DNA from: Acytostelium subglobosum LB1
Taxonomy: Eukaryota; Evosea; Eumycetozoa; Acytosteliales; Acytosteliaceae
DNA: 64,000 bases
Direction: 5' to 3'
NCBI RefSeq assembly: GCF_000787575.1
Contig: NW_012236529.1
Span: forward strand, 186,001 to 250,000
Shown: piece after piece, positions 11,057 through 19,618 of the stretch
Position numbering within the stretch: position 1 is the first letter of the stretch
Layout of the letters: every line of letters begins with the position of its first letter
Notes under the pieces: generated by a model
Database searches by the model: none
Told to the model about the DNA's origin: nothing
Seen by the model: only the letters and a program-made list of their open reading frames with translations
Made by a program: the position numbers and the translations under genes

Positions 11057-12039
11057 ATGCGAAGCTTAGGATGGTCATTCAACAAACCAACAGGATATCA
11101 GAGAATGAATAATCAACAAGCGGTTGTCCAACCTGCTCAAGTAGTTGCCCCTGCTGGTGCTCTCCCTGCCGATGCTCCGCTTGCCGGTGCACCTCTAGTT
11201 GAGGTTGCTGTCGTTGCCATTGAAGTCCCTCCTGCCCCTGCTAAGCCTGCTCCCCTCGGTGCTCCTGCTCCTCCTGGTGGTCCTCCTGTCGGTGCGCTGG
11301 TCGTAGCCAAACCTGCCGCCAAACCTGCCCCTCTTGTCCCTCGTCAGATAACAGTGCACTACGCCAACATTAACTTTTACTTTGCTGTCAACGGCAACAT
11401 AAGGTACGAAGACCTAAGAGAACGTATTCTCCAGAGTCCCCTCAGTGTGAGCTTGCACAACTTGCGCAATCTCCAAGGTTGTGTCATCGAGTACCGTCCA
11501 GCTGCTGTGAATGCTGCCCTGGCCAACTCTACGGATCTGATCCCTGCTGGCACCGAGCACATCTACATCACTGAGCCTTCTGGTAAGTACTGACTCTGAC
11601 ACAAGTCAAGCTTTCATGGTCACTAACTGATGACTAGTCCGAGTCTTCTGGAGAGATGCAGATGCACAACCAGCACTGGAACCTCTTANNNNAGGATGTA
11701 TAAGAAAGATCATGGCTGGCCTGATTTGGTTCNNNNNNNNNNNNNNNNNNNNNNNNNNNNNNNNNNNNNNNNNNNNNNNNNNNNNNNNNNNNNNNNNNNN
11801 NNNNNNNNNNNNNNNNNNNNNNNNNNNNNNNNCCAATCTCAGACTTAGAGACCCTAACTCTCCGGCTCCCAATCCAGCTCCTGTTGGTTATGTTGCTCCT
11901 CTCAGGCCTAGCCCAAACATTGTTCAGCCTCCTTATCCAGCTGGGGACTACACCATCATCAATGTGAAGAAGGAGGTAAGTTGTGATTATATGAAACAAT
12001 CACCAGCTTGGACTAACTTATTAACAGTCTTTGTTTAGT
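11057..12039 (+). CDS. Pro/Ala-rich protein of unknown function (interrupted by sequence gap)
   Basis: The ORF opening at 11057 codes for a Pro/Ala/Val-rich region (residues 20-95, with repeats such as PAPAKPAPLGAPAPPGG). A compact non-repetitive segment follows (ITVHYANINFYFAVNG, then an LRERIL helix and ending EHIYITEPSG) that could be a small folded domain. Similar coding-like, proline-rich sequence resumes after the gap (near 11850-11980). I do not recognise the family. The GC-rich, Pro/Ala-biased codons differ from nearby FNIP genes. It lies at the right end of the island, 15 bp before a hairpin. It could be an element structural gene or a host orphan; neither is supported by a motif. 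Confidence 0.45.
11733..11832. other. Assembly gap (100 N)
   Basis: Exactly 100 unknown bases, the usual placeholder for a gap of unknown size. Four more Ns sit at 11689-11692. The true length of the island is therefore uncertain. Confidence 0.98.
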
Positions 12040-12053
12040 TAAGGTGGAGCCAG

Positions 12054-12126
12054 GGAGTCAATGGTGAAACTTTTAAAGAATCAAATAATTTCTTTCAATT
12101 ATTAAAAAGTTTCCACCATTGACTCC
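12054..12126. repeat. Inverted repeat / hairpin at right island edge
   Basis: Arms 12054-12074 and 12105-12126 are complementary over 21 of 22 positions with a single one-base bulge and a 30-nt AT-rich loop. The outer end reads GGAGTCAATGGT and the matching arm ends ACCATTGACTCC. The second arm ends exactly where the right 344-bp repeat begins. It could be an element end, a transcript-end hairpin for the preceding ORF, or a small foldback element. Confidence 0.85.
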
Positions 12127-12326
12127 CCAACCTCCAACGACGAGACAGTCTTTGTGTATGGCATTAAAGATTGATCACTTCTCCAACTATCTGAATCGGG
12201 ACATATCTTTATCTTCCTCATGGTACCATTCCAATACCTCTTGCATGTAAAACGAATGCATGCACCATCCAACAGATCCAACTCATTCACTATTTGTATA
12301 ATAATCAAGATAGATAACCTCTCCAT
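12102..12326 (-). pseudogene. FNIP-gene N-terminal fragment
   Basis: 74 codons: MERLSILIIIQIVNELDLLD followed by the F-box-like CKRYW region, nearly identical to the start of FNIP gene 1. It runs out of homology at 12127 and terminates in island sequence. It is the truncated by-product of the 344-bp duplication and has no FNIP repeats, so it is unlikely to make a functional protein. Confidence 0.8.
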
Positions 12327-12470
12327 GTTTGATTGTTTGATTGGTTGTTTGGTTCATTAATAGAATGTTCAGTTTATTGGGAGCGGGGAGTGATCATCAC
12401 TTCTCCTTTTTTGGAACTTCATCATTTATTTGATTGACTGAGCCATGTTGATAATCTTGATTTCTCGATG
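12127..12470 (-). repeat. 344-bp direct repeat, right copy (flanks island)
   Basis: Matches 7103-7446 with three substitutions. It carries an N-terminal FNIP fragment, the intergenic spacer and the 3' end of FNIP gene 2, which continues intact beyond 12470. In the left copy the same 3' end stops at the island. The order is therefore consistent with an ancestral gene 1-spacer-gene 2 junction that was duplicated around the island. Confidence 0.9.
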
Positions 12471-14029
12471 GACGATGGCGGCACCTCCATATGGATAGGC
12501 AACATACTTGGTTAACTCCAAATGGCAGAAGACTACCTGTTGATCAATGCGTCTACATGTTATAAATGCTTTGTTGTTTTGTACTTTGTAATGATCAATT
12601 TCAAATTTGTACACTTGAGACGAGGGGAAGAATGACAGCACCGACTTGATCATCATGACCGGCTGCCTTAGCAATGATACGTATGAGCACCAGACCAAGT
12701 CCAAAGGGGCAGTGATTTGACACATTGTTGTAATTGTGATTTTAGGGAGGTCGAAGATGGTCCGATTTGTCCTACTCTGTCTCTTTGCGTTCTTGACAGG
12801 TGGATTGATTGCCAGTATGATCTTGTCAATAAAGGACTCACCAATGGCAAGACGTTTGAGTGTGTTCATTGTTCGCGGCAATGTTTGATTGTAATATTTG
12901 CCCACCTTCAGCTTGGTCAATGATTGAGGGAGTATTCGCGCTGTCAGTGTCTGATCAAAGCTATTGCCAAACGTGAGGGTTGTGAGCCCGTTGGGGAGGC
13001 AAAGTTGTTGATTAAAGCTTATCCCAAGATGCAGCTCGATCAAGCTGTCTGGCAGCATTCTCGATGTGAGTGGCTCGTTGAAGGTACCGCCCAAGGTCAG
13101 ATGCGTCAATGTTTGTGGAAGCAAGCCAGCTGTTAAAACAATGTATGTATGGTCCAAACGAAGTGTCTTTACACTTTGAGGACACCACATGATGGGCAGG
13201 TCTTCCATTCTGAATGTGTGACCATTCAATTTCAAGCTAGTCAGACTAGTGAATGAACTTAGTGTCCTTTTCTCTGAGTAGGCCTCAAGTCCCAACGATC
13301 TGATAGTTGTCTTTGGGAACACTTTGTCTTGGAGCATCTTGTTCATGAATTTGATGGAAAGACGCATTGAGGTGAGTGATTGCGGCAGTGCACTATCATG
13401 TATCTTTGAGTTGAAAGAATCATGAGGTATGCTAATATGAGTAATGGAGTTTGGCAGCGTGCCGGGCAGTATGTCATGACTGTATAAGAATGAGTGAATG
13501 CCAAGGTGTGTTAGAGAGGAGGGCAGGCAACCAGCTTCAAAAGGTTGGTTGTATTCTAGTCCAAAGAGAATCTTGGTGAGCGATGGAGGGAGACTACCGG
13601 GCACTATTGGTTGATTGTGCGAGTGTTTGAATGTGATCTCGGTGAGCGAGGCTGACAACCATCCCACGGGTATCGTCTTGTTGAACCAATCACCAAACTC
13701 TATTGATGTAATTGAGTTGGACATTGGGATGTTCATGTCGTAGATCGTTGGGCCATGCAGTGCTTGATAAAGTGGAACTTGGCGCTTGACATTGGCGTGG
13801 CAGGGTATTGTCCCACCTCCCACCATGATACAGACTGAGTGAGTGGCATTATAGTCTGATCACTAATCTTCAATCTATTCCATGATTCTAATTTATGTGA
13901 AGTCTGCATCTGTATCTTCTTCAATGTTATACTCCATAACCTCTTACATGTACAACGTAAGCATGCATTATCCAAGTGATCCAACTCATTCACTATCTGT
14001 ATTATAATCAGTGTTGACAATCTTTCCAT
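12426..14029 (-). CDS. FNIP-repeat protein 2 (one frame break)
   Basis: Paralogue of the gene at 5713-7302, about 535 codons. The N-terminus (MERLSTLIIIQIVNELDHLD, then CTCKRLW) is F-box-like. From 13740 downward the frame gives FNIP repeats (FNKTIPVGWLSASLTEITF and so on) and the shared tail ending HREIKIINM. The frame changes by one base between about 13826 and 13740, inside the linker before the first repeat. Both halves align with the sister genes, so either one base is missing in the assembly or the gene has just been inactivated. The chosen start matches the MERLS start of paralogue 1. Its last 45 bases lie in the 344-bp repeat. Confidence 0.8.
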
Positions 14030-14200
14030 GTTTGATTGATTGATTGATAGTATGATTGAGTGAATTCTGTGATTGATCACACTCAAAATCTTCATTTATT
14101 GATGAGTGAGAATGAACTGGTCCAATAATTAATAATTGGATAATTATTAATTAATTGAATTGATCAATTTTTGGAATATTGATGAAGGATAACGGAGTGT

Positions 14201-15181
14201 TTAGAGGAAGAGCATAACAACCGCAATGGCCAGGAACAATAAGGAACTGAGGAGGGTGAGGTGGACATTGTTGGATTGTGCAGCGCCAGAAGTGCATGGG
14301 TCGTACAACTTCTTGGTCTTGAATGGATCTGGATATCCACACTTGCCTCCAGAGCAACTTTCAGGGACGTAGTAACTAACATGAGGACATTTGTTTTGGA
14401 GTTGGCATTTGTAAAAGTCGTAGGTTCTCTGGTACATGATATTTGGGTCGTAGACTTGGCGACACTTTCCTTGTTGAGTAAGAACAGAGCTTCCATCACA
14501 CATGCAGGTTGAAGGACTTGGACAGAAATTTGTACTTAAGTTACAATCTTTGTTGATGAGACTATTGAGGTTCTGGCAGAATCTATTGAAACAGACAAGG
14601 TTCTGTTTGTAATCACAGTCGGTCATTCCCATACAGTAATTACCTGCCACTAAGGAGAAGAATGGCACACAGATCTTATTCCTACAGTGGCTCAGGAGGC
14701 TGCAATCTCCTTCATCCTTGCAAGCTGTTCCGTCGGGTGGGGGCACGCCACACTCTAGAGAGCTGTTGCATCGTTCGTTATACTTGCACTGGGAGTCACC
14801 ACTACACCAGGGGTACTGGTGTGTACTAGAGCAAACTCCTTTAGTGCAGGTTAAACTAAATGAGCATTGAATGTCGTCTGTGCAATTCTCACCAAGGCCA
14901 AGGTAGTACTGTGGGACACAGATCCTAGGTGTGGAGTGGTCACATATGTATTGTCCAGAGCATTGTTTTGTAATTGAGCAATCCTCTCCTTTACCTGGCA
15001 TAGCAACACATCTTGACTGGTTTGTGCCATCCTCAATCATTGTACAGAATCCATTGTCACGACACCTGGTAGTATCTTCATTACAGACTTCATTCAAATT
15101 CTTGCATGAATGACATTCTCCATTAGCATAGGTTATCACAAATAGGACTAATATTAATATTGACAAATTTAAGTTATTCAT
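14201..15181 (-). CDS. Secreted, cysteine-rich, probably GPI-anchored surface protein
   Basis: 326 residues, single exon. The start at 15181 is chosen because it gives a clean signal peptide (MNNLNLSILILVLFVITYANG). An upstream in-frame ATG (15304) would put low-complexity residues in front. The body has many regularly spaced cysteines in EB/EGF-like modules (for example CSGQYICDHS, CTDDIQCSFSLTCTKGVC, CKYNERCNSSLECG) and several N-glycosylation sites. The C-terminus has a small-residue cleavage zone (CTSGAAQSNN) and a hydrophobic tail (LLSSLLFLAIAVVMLFL), typical of a GPI signal. It resembles dictyostelid cysteine-rich cell-surface families; ligand and role unknown. It lies between FNIP genes 2 and 3 on the same strand. 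Confidence 0.75.
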   Translation of the reverse strand: MNNLNLSILILVLFVITYANGECHSCKNLNEVCNEDTTRCRDNGFCTMIEDGTNQSRCVAMPGKGEDCSITKQCSGQYICDHSTPRICVPQYYLGLGENCTDDIQCSFSLTCTKGVCSSTHQYPWCSGDSQCKYNERCNSSLECGVPPPDGTACKDEGDCSLLSHCRNKICVPFFSLVAGNYCMGMTDCDYKQNLVCFNRFCQNLNSLINKDCNLSTNFCPSPSTCMCDGSSVLTQQGKCRQVYDPNIMYQRTYDFYKCQLQNKCPHVSYYVPESCSGGKCGYPDPFKTKKLYDPCTSGAAQSNNVHLTLLSSLLFLAIAVVMLFL

Positions 15182-15444
15182 TGTTGATATTGTAATAATA
15201 ATAATAAAAAAAATAATAATTGATTGATTGATTGAATGAGTGATGTCTTCATTAAATCCATCAATGTATCCGCGACGATCCCTCATTTCATTTTGATTTC
15301 TCATCCAACTAGTTGACTTGGAGTTTGGAGTTGATCAAACTACATCTCACCCAGTTTGATTAGCAGGTCTCGCAGCCCATCAACAACTTTGGGTCCATTG
15401 ATTTTTGACCATCAAATCAACCAATCAAATGTGTTTTGACTGGT

Positions 15445-16866
15445 TTAAAGTTGATATTCTTGAGTTCTCGATGGACTTTTGACGCAATACCAATTTGATT
15501 GTGTTCTTGGATATTTCCAACAAACAGAGGACTGTGTGTCGATCAATGCGTCTGACCTGATCACTCGGAGCGGTTTCCTCAATAACGTTACATATGAACA
15601 CCAGATCAACTCCAATGGCTGCTTGAATTGAGGAGTTGTGTTTGACTTCATCCCCAGATCCTCAATGATCTTGTCGATAAACGCCTCACCAATGGCAAGA
15701 CATTTGAGCGATTTCATGGAGCCTGGCAATAATTGTCTGAAACTATTGCCCAGCTTCAACTTGGTCAATTGTGGGAGTAGCCGGGAGGTCAATGGCTGAT
15801 CAAATTTATCGCTAATCGTGAGGATGGTCAGCGAGTTGGGGAGGCCAAGGATTGGATGATCAAAGCTGTTGCCAATGTGGAGTTCGATGAGGCTGTCTGG
15901 TAGCAAGCCGGAAGTAAGTGGCTGGTTGAAGTAATCGCCCAAGGTTAGATGTGTCAAAGTTGGTGGAAGCATTCCAGCTGTTAATCGAATGACCCTTTGT
16001 TCCAAACGCAGTGTCTTTATACTACTTTCCTGATCCCAATCTGGCATGGAATCTTTTGTGAATGCATGACCATGGAAAGTCATGCACTCCACATCTGGAA
16101 ACGATTCAAGCCAGTCTAAGTTTGTGTCGCACATTACTAACTCCAACGACCTGATTGACTTTGGTATCACATTGTCTTTGATACTAACCAAGAGAATAAT
16201 AGAGAGATACATTGAGGTGAGTGATTGTGGCAGCGCTCCCTCATGTATCTTTGAACGTATATAATGTAGCATACTTATATGTGTGATGGAGTCTGGTAGA
16301 GTGCCAGGCAGTATGTCATGATTGTAAAAGTTTGATTGAATGCCAAGGTATGTTAGAGAGGTGGGCAGACATCCAACTTCAATCGGTTGATTGAAATATC
16401 GTCCAAAGACAATCTTGGTGAGTGATGCAGGTAGACTACCTTGGACTATAGGTTGATTGTACTTATTACCGAATTCGATCTCTGTGAGTGAGGTCGACAA
16501 CCAACCCACCGGTATCCACTTGTTGAACAAATCACCAAACTCAATGGATGTGATTGAGTTGGACATTGGTACGGTAGTGTCGTGGGTCGATGTAGCCAGT
16601 AGTAGCAAATCACCAACATCTCGGACGGAGTTCTTGAGAAAGTGGAACATGGTGTATGATATGGATCCCACCTTCCAAGAAGAGACAGTCTGAGTTGGTC
16701 GCATTATAGTCTGATCACTCATACAACTATCCCATTCATAAGACATCTGTATCATCTTCAATGTTATACTCCATAGCCTCTTACATGTACAACGAAAGCA
16801 TGCACTATCCATGTTATCCAACTCATTCACTATCTGTAATATGATTAATGTTGATAATCTATCCAT
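15445..16866 (-). CDS. FNIP-repeat protein 3 (altered C-terminus)
   Basis: 473 residues, third FNIP paralogue. It has the F-box-like start (MDRLSTLIILQIVNELDNMD) and a full set of FNIP repeats from about residue 105. The conserved tail is present up to LELIWCSYVTLLRKPLRVIRS. Compared with paralogues 1 and 2, about 30-40 residues after that point are absent, and the remainder (ending PSRTQEYQL) is read in a different frame. The paralogues' normal ending can still be seen in the other frame. A deletion in the tail is therefore likely; the repeat region itself is intact, so the gene may still work or be an early pseudogene. Confidence 0.75.
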   Translation of the reverse strand: MDRLSTLIILQIVNELDNMDSACFRCTCKRLWSITLKMIQMSYEWDSCMSDQTIMRPTQTVSSWKVGSISYTMFHFLKNSVRDVGDLLLLATSTHDTTVPMSNSITSIEFGDLFNKWIPVGWLSTSLTEIEFGNKYNQPIVQGSLPASLTKIVFGRYFNQPIEVGCLPTSLTYLGIQSNFYNHDILPGTLPDSITHISMLHYIRSKIHEGALPQSLTSMYLSIILLVSIKDNVIPKSIRSLELVMCDTNLDWLESFPDVECMTFHGHAFTKDSMPDWDQESSIKTLRLEQRVIRLTAGMLPPTLTHLTLGDYFNQPLTSGLLPDSLIELHIGNSFDHPILGLPNSLTILTISDKFDQPLTSRLLPQLTKLKLGNSFRQLLPGSMKSLKCLAIGEAFIDKIIEDLGMKSNTTPQFKQPLELIWCSYVTLLRKPLRVIRSDALIDTQSSVCWKYPRTQSNWYCVKSPSRTQEYQL

Positions 16867-17029
16867 GTTTGATTGATTGCGAGTATTATATTATGATTTA
16901 TGTACACTGGATTGATTGATTGGTTGAATGAATGAATGATTGATTGACTTGTGTTCAAGACCAAAGTTTTGAAACTTGAAATCTCATGAGCTTGCATGGA
17001 CTACACTCAGCCATGTCCAGATGTCCCTG

Positions 17030-17638
17030 TCATTCATTCAGACTTTGTATTAGGTCTTGTATGTTGTTCTTTGTATCATTGTCAAGATGAAGACGATCTA
17101 TCATACTCGACAAGTCCTTCATCAATGGTTTGGCGTTGGTCGTTGATCTTGCAATCTTGTTTATGCTACACTCCCCATTCGAAGAAGTAGGGAACAGATA
17201 CTTGATATCATTGCTCGGTACCACAGGTAGGTATTGTCTGCCATTGGGCAGTGAGATGGATATGTGTTGTCCATCGTCTACCCATCCATCGCACTTGTAG
17301 ACACCGGCATTCTTGCCTGTCGTCACTCTGACAAAGGGTGGAATTAAACTGTCTGCAACATCTTTAAGTTGATAAGAATTGCGTTGTTGATATTTATCAA
17401 TGCCCAAGTATGACTCTAATGCTTGGTTCTGTTCTCTTAGACTCTCGACCTCCTCCTTTAACTTTTGAAACTCTATACCATGTTTAACAACTTTTAGACT
17501 CTGATGTTGTTGATGTTGTTGCTGACGTTGTTGTCTTGCCTTTGTAGGCTTATTATGTTCTCTCCTTTTCCTAACCTTTTGATTGAACCTTATTTTGTCC
17601 TCATCATATATATAATCAACATCATCTACTTCATCCAT
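17030..17638 (-). CDS. Coiled-coil protein of unknown function
   Basis: 202 residues, single exon; family not recognised. It has an acidic start (MDEVDDVDYIYDED), a basic Gln/His-rich stretch (KVRKRREHNKPTKARQQRQ), a short predicted coiled coil (EFQKLKEEVESLREQNQAL, about residues 57-77), and then a compact beta-rich-looking segment (PPFVRVTTGKNAGVYKCDGW ... ISLPNGRQYLPVVPS) that may be a small folded domain. The C-terminus is amphipathic helix. The basic region and small beta domain would suit a nucleic-acid or chromatin role, but this is speculation. Convergent neighbours are absent; it faces away from the kelch cluster. Confidence 0.65.
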   Translation of the reverse strand: MDEVDDVDYIYDEDKIRFNQKVRKRREHNKPTKARQQRQQQHQQHQSLKVVKHGIEFQKLKEEVESLREQNQALESYLGIDKYQQRNSYQLKDVADSLIPPFVRVTTGKNAGVYKCDGWVDDGQHISISLPNGRQYLPVVPSNDIKYLFPTSSNGECSINKIARSTTNAKPLMKDLSSMIDRLHLDNDTKNNIQDLIQSLNE

Positions 17639-17709
17639 GTCTACAACTAAAGAATGATGTAGATAGAAAGAAATGAATGTTCATTCATTCGTTCGTGAAG
17701 TCAAGGTTT

Positions 17710-17758
17710 GAGGGTAAGGCAAGGGTTAGGGTTAGAGCAAGGGTTAGGGTGAGGGTTG
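17710..17758. repeat. Telomere-like G-rich array upstream of kelch-like gene 1
   Basis: Short array of AGGGTAAGGC, AAGGGTTAGGG, AGAGCAAGGG and TTAGGGTGAGGG units ending 38 bp before the start codon. G-rich on the coding strand of the downstream gene. Confidence 0.85.
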
Positions 17759-17795
17759 AATCAAGTGTTCAAAATAGAGATAATAAAGATTTATT

Positions 17796-19388
17796 ATGGA
17801 GACAAGTAATAATAACAACAATAGTAACAAAACTGATGATAATAAGAGATGCCCTCAACATAACAAGAAACAGAGAATAATTTGTTATGACTGCAACGAA
17901 ATAGTTTGTCAAGTGTGCATGGCGACTAAACATAACAAGCATGACATCGACCATGTATTCAACCTGAATGCTCAATTCACCAGTAATAAGAAGATAAAGA
18001 GGTTTGATACTCGACTTGATTCACTCTGGGAAACACTGCAGCAATTGGCATGGTCGTATGACACTATTCAGATCACACATATACGTGTTGTCAATCAGTT
18101 TAGAGATCTACATGAATACCTCATGATGAGGGAGCAGGAGCTCAAGAGGGCACTCAATGATGAGTTGGAGAAGACTACAACATCGATCAACAACATCATC
18201 GATGAGATTGCCAATATCAACGCCAACTCGTACCGCACCAAACCAAAGGGAGATGATGGAGATGATGATGGCTTTGACATTGAGAGCATGAACAAGTTGG
18301 TGCAATCGATACAATCGTCAAAGTCAATGGATCAGTTCTTTGACAAGGAGTTCATAGCCTCTGATGACGTAAAATGGTGCGATGATCAATTGATGGACTT
18401 TGTTAGAAGAGGTTCACAGGCCATTAAGACCGTGCACCCTGTTACCAGACCGATACAATACGAGTTTGATACCTTCTTTATGCAGATGAAAATCATTGAC
18501 CTCTTGGATGATTATGTCTTCGTTAAGGAGCCAACCAGAATTGAACATGGCTTCAGGAATCACATCTTCTCGCTCTCCAAAGACTCTTGCTCGATGCTAG
18601 CACTGGACACTGGTGTGTGGACTGTGATCAACGATAAGTGCACACCAAGAGGTGACATATCCACATCGGTTGTATACGCACGAGGCAATGTCTATGTGTT
18701 TGGCGGTGAAGGATCACCCAACACCTATTCTCGATTCTCACTCATCGAACAGAAGTGGCACAATGACCTGGAGATAATCGGTATCGATGGTGGTACCGGC
18801 ATATCTGCATGCTATGATGGAAAGCAACACATCTATTTGGTCGGTGGACTCCACAATGGCAACCTATTGAATCGAGTCGACTGCTTCAACATTGACACTC
18901 AACAATTCTCCTCAGTTGGACGGATGTATGTGGCAACCAGAGGGTCTTACTCGCTTTTCAGATCCAAATCAGACGAGATGTTTGTCGTTGGTGGCTATGT
19001 TGATGTTGACAGTAAGTGCTTGCACACTTATACCCTGTCATTCGATACGATCACCAAGATTTATAATAGAAGCATCATCAGTGCTTTAAGAAAGGATCAA
19101 AAGATCCAGGCTTGTTATGATGGCATGGAAAATGTATTCATTGTTGGCGACCAGTGCCTCTTGGTCAATATTAAGCAATTAGCGGAAAGGCGATTAGAAG
19201 GGTATGATATGGTCCCTGATGATCCTCACTGGTCATGTCTATACACTCAATCACATGGATTAGTGACGATTGGTGGAAGTGGACACAACTCTAGATACTC
19301 TTTGTTAAAAGACAAATGGATACCACTCGAAGACTATGACCCAGTGGAGTCCAGGCAATCATTTGGAACATGTCACATATATCATTGA
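17796..19388 (+). CDS. B-box zinc-finger / beta-propeller (kelch-like) protein 1
   Basis: 530 residues, single exon. An Asn-rich leader is followed by a B-box finger (residues 19-54: CPQHNKKQRIICYDCNE, CQVCMATKH, HDIDH). A long helical, probably coiled-coil region follows (75-215), then a propeller made of kelch-like blades (for example NVYVFGGEGSPNTYSRF, HIYLVGGLHNGNLLNRVD, EMFVVGGYVD). The layout resembles TRIM-like proteins without a RING and is common in dictyostelids. Likely a cytoplasmic protein-protein adaptor; substrate unknown. First of three tandem copies, each preceded by a G-rich telomere-like array. Confidence 0.85.
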   Translation: METSNNNNNSNKTDDNKRCPQHNKKQRIICYDCNEIVCQVCMATKHNKHDIDHVFNLNAQFTSNKKIKRFDTRLDSLWETLQQLAWSYDTIQITHIRVVNQFRDLHEYLMMREQELKRALNDELEKTTTSINNIIDEIANINANSYRTKPKGDDGDDDGFDIESMNKLVQSIQSSKSMDQFFDKEFIASDDVKWCDDQLMDFVRRGSQAIKTVHPVTRPIQYEFDTFFMQMKIIDLLDDYVFVKEPTRIEHGFRNHIFSLSKDSCSMLALDTGVWTVINDKCTPRGDISTSVVYARGNVYVFGGEGSPNTYSRFSLIEQKWHNDLEIIGIDGGTGISACYDGKQHIYLVGGLHNGNLLNRVDCFNIDTQQFSSVGRMYVATRGSYSLFRSKSDEMFVVGGYVDVDSKCLHTYTLSFDTITKIYNRSIISALRKDQKIQACYDGMENVFIVGDQCLLVNIKQLAERRLEGYDMVPDDPHWSCLYTQSHGLVTIGGSGHNSRYSLLKDKWIPLEDYDPVESRQSFGTCHIYH

Positions 19389-19443
19389 TATATTGATTTA
19401 CCTAATACATCACTTCAATCATGTCAACCCAACATTCGAATGG

Positions 19444-19498
19444 TGAGGGTTGAGGGCGAGGGCGAGGGTTGAGGGCGAGGGTTGGGGGGCGAGGGTTG
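19444..19498. repeat. Telomere-like G-rich array upstream of kelch-like gene 2
   Basis: Units of GAGGGTTGAGGGCGAGGG repeated with variation, ending about 64 bp before the old ATG at 19562. Same orientation as the arrays ahead of the two sister genes. Confidence 0.88.
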
Positions 19499-19618
19499 AA
19501 CAAGTTAAGTTCAAAATAACTTAGTGAGAGAATGAATGATTAGTTGTAGAGATAATTAAACATGGAGACAAGTGAAACAGAGAATAATTTGTTATGACTG
19601 CAATGAAGTAGTTTGTGC

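Larger units (their letters stand above)
7447..12126. mobile_element. Virus-like island with family B DNA polymerase relics (Polinton/PolB-plasmid type), fossil
   Basis: A 4.68-kb block inserted between two copies of a 344-bp FNIP-region repeat. Visible parts: a Ser/Gln/Asn-rich zinc-finger ORF (7787-8869, +), a C-terminal polymerase part (8961-9301, +), an N-terminal and central polymerase part (9391-10680, -), a small zinc-finger ORF (10723-10890, -) and a Pro/Ala-rich ORF with a sequence gap (11057-12039, +). The polymerase is of the virus and linear-plasmid type with a protein-primed look, as in Polintons, adintoviruses, virophages and organellar plasmids. No integrase, packaging ATPase, protease or capsid gene was recognised. 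The polymerase is broken, with at least two or three breaks, and its parts lie in opposite orientation. The near identity of the flanking repeats suggests that the event producing them was recent. Confidence 0.6.
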
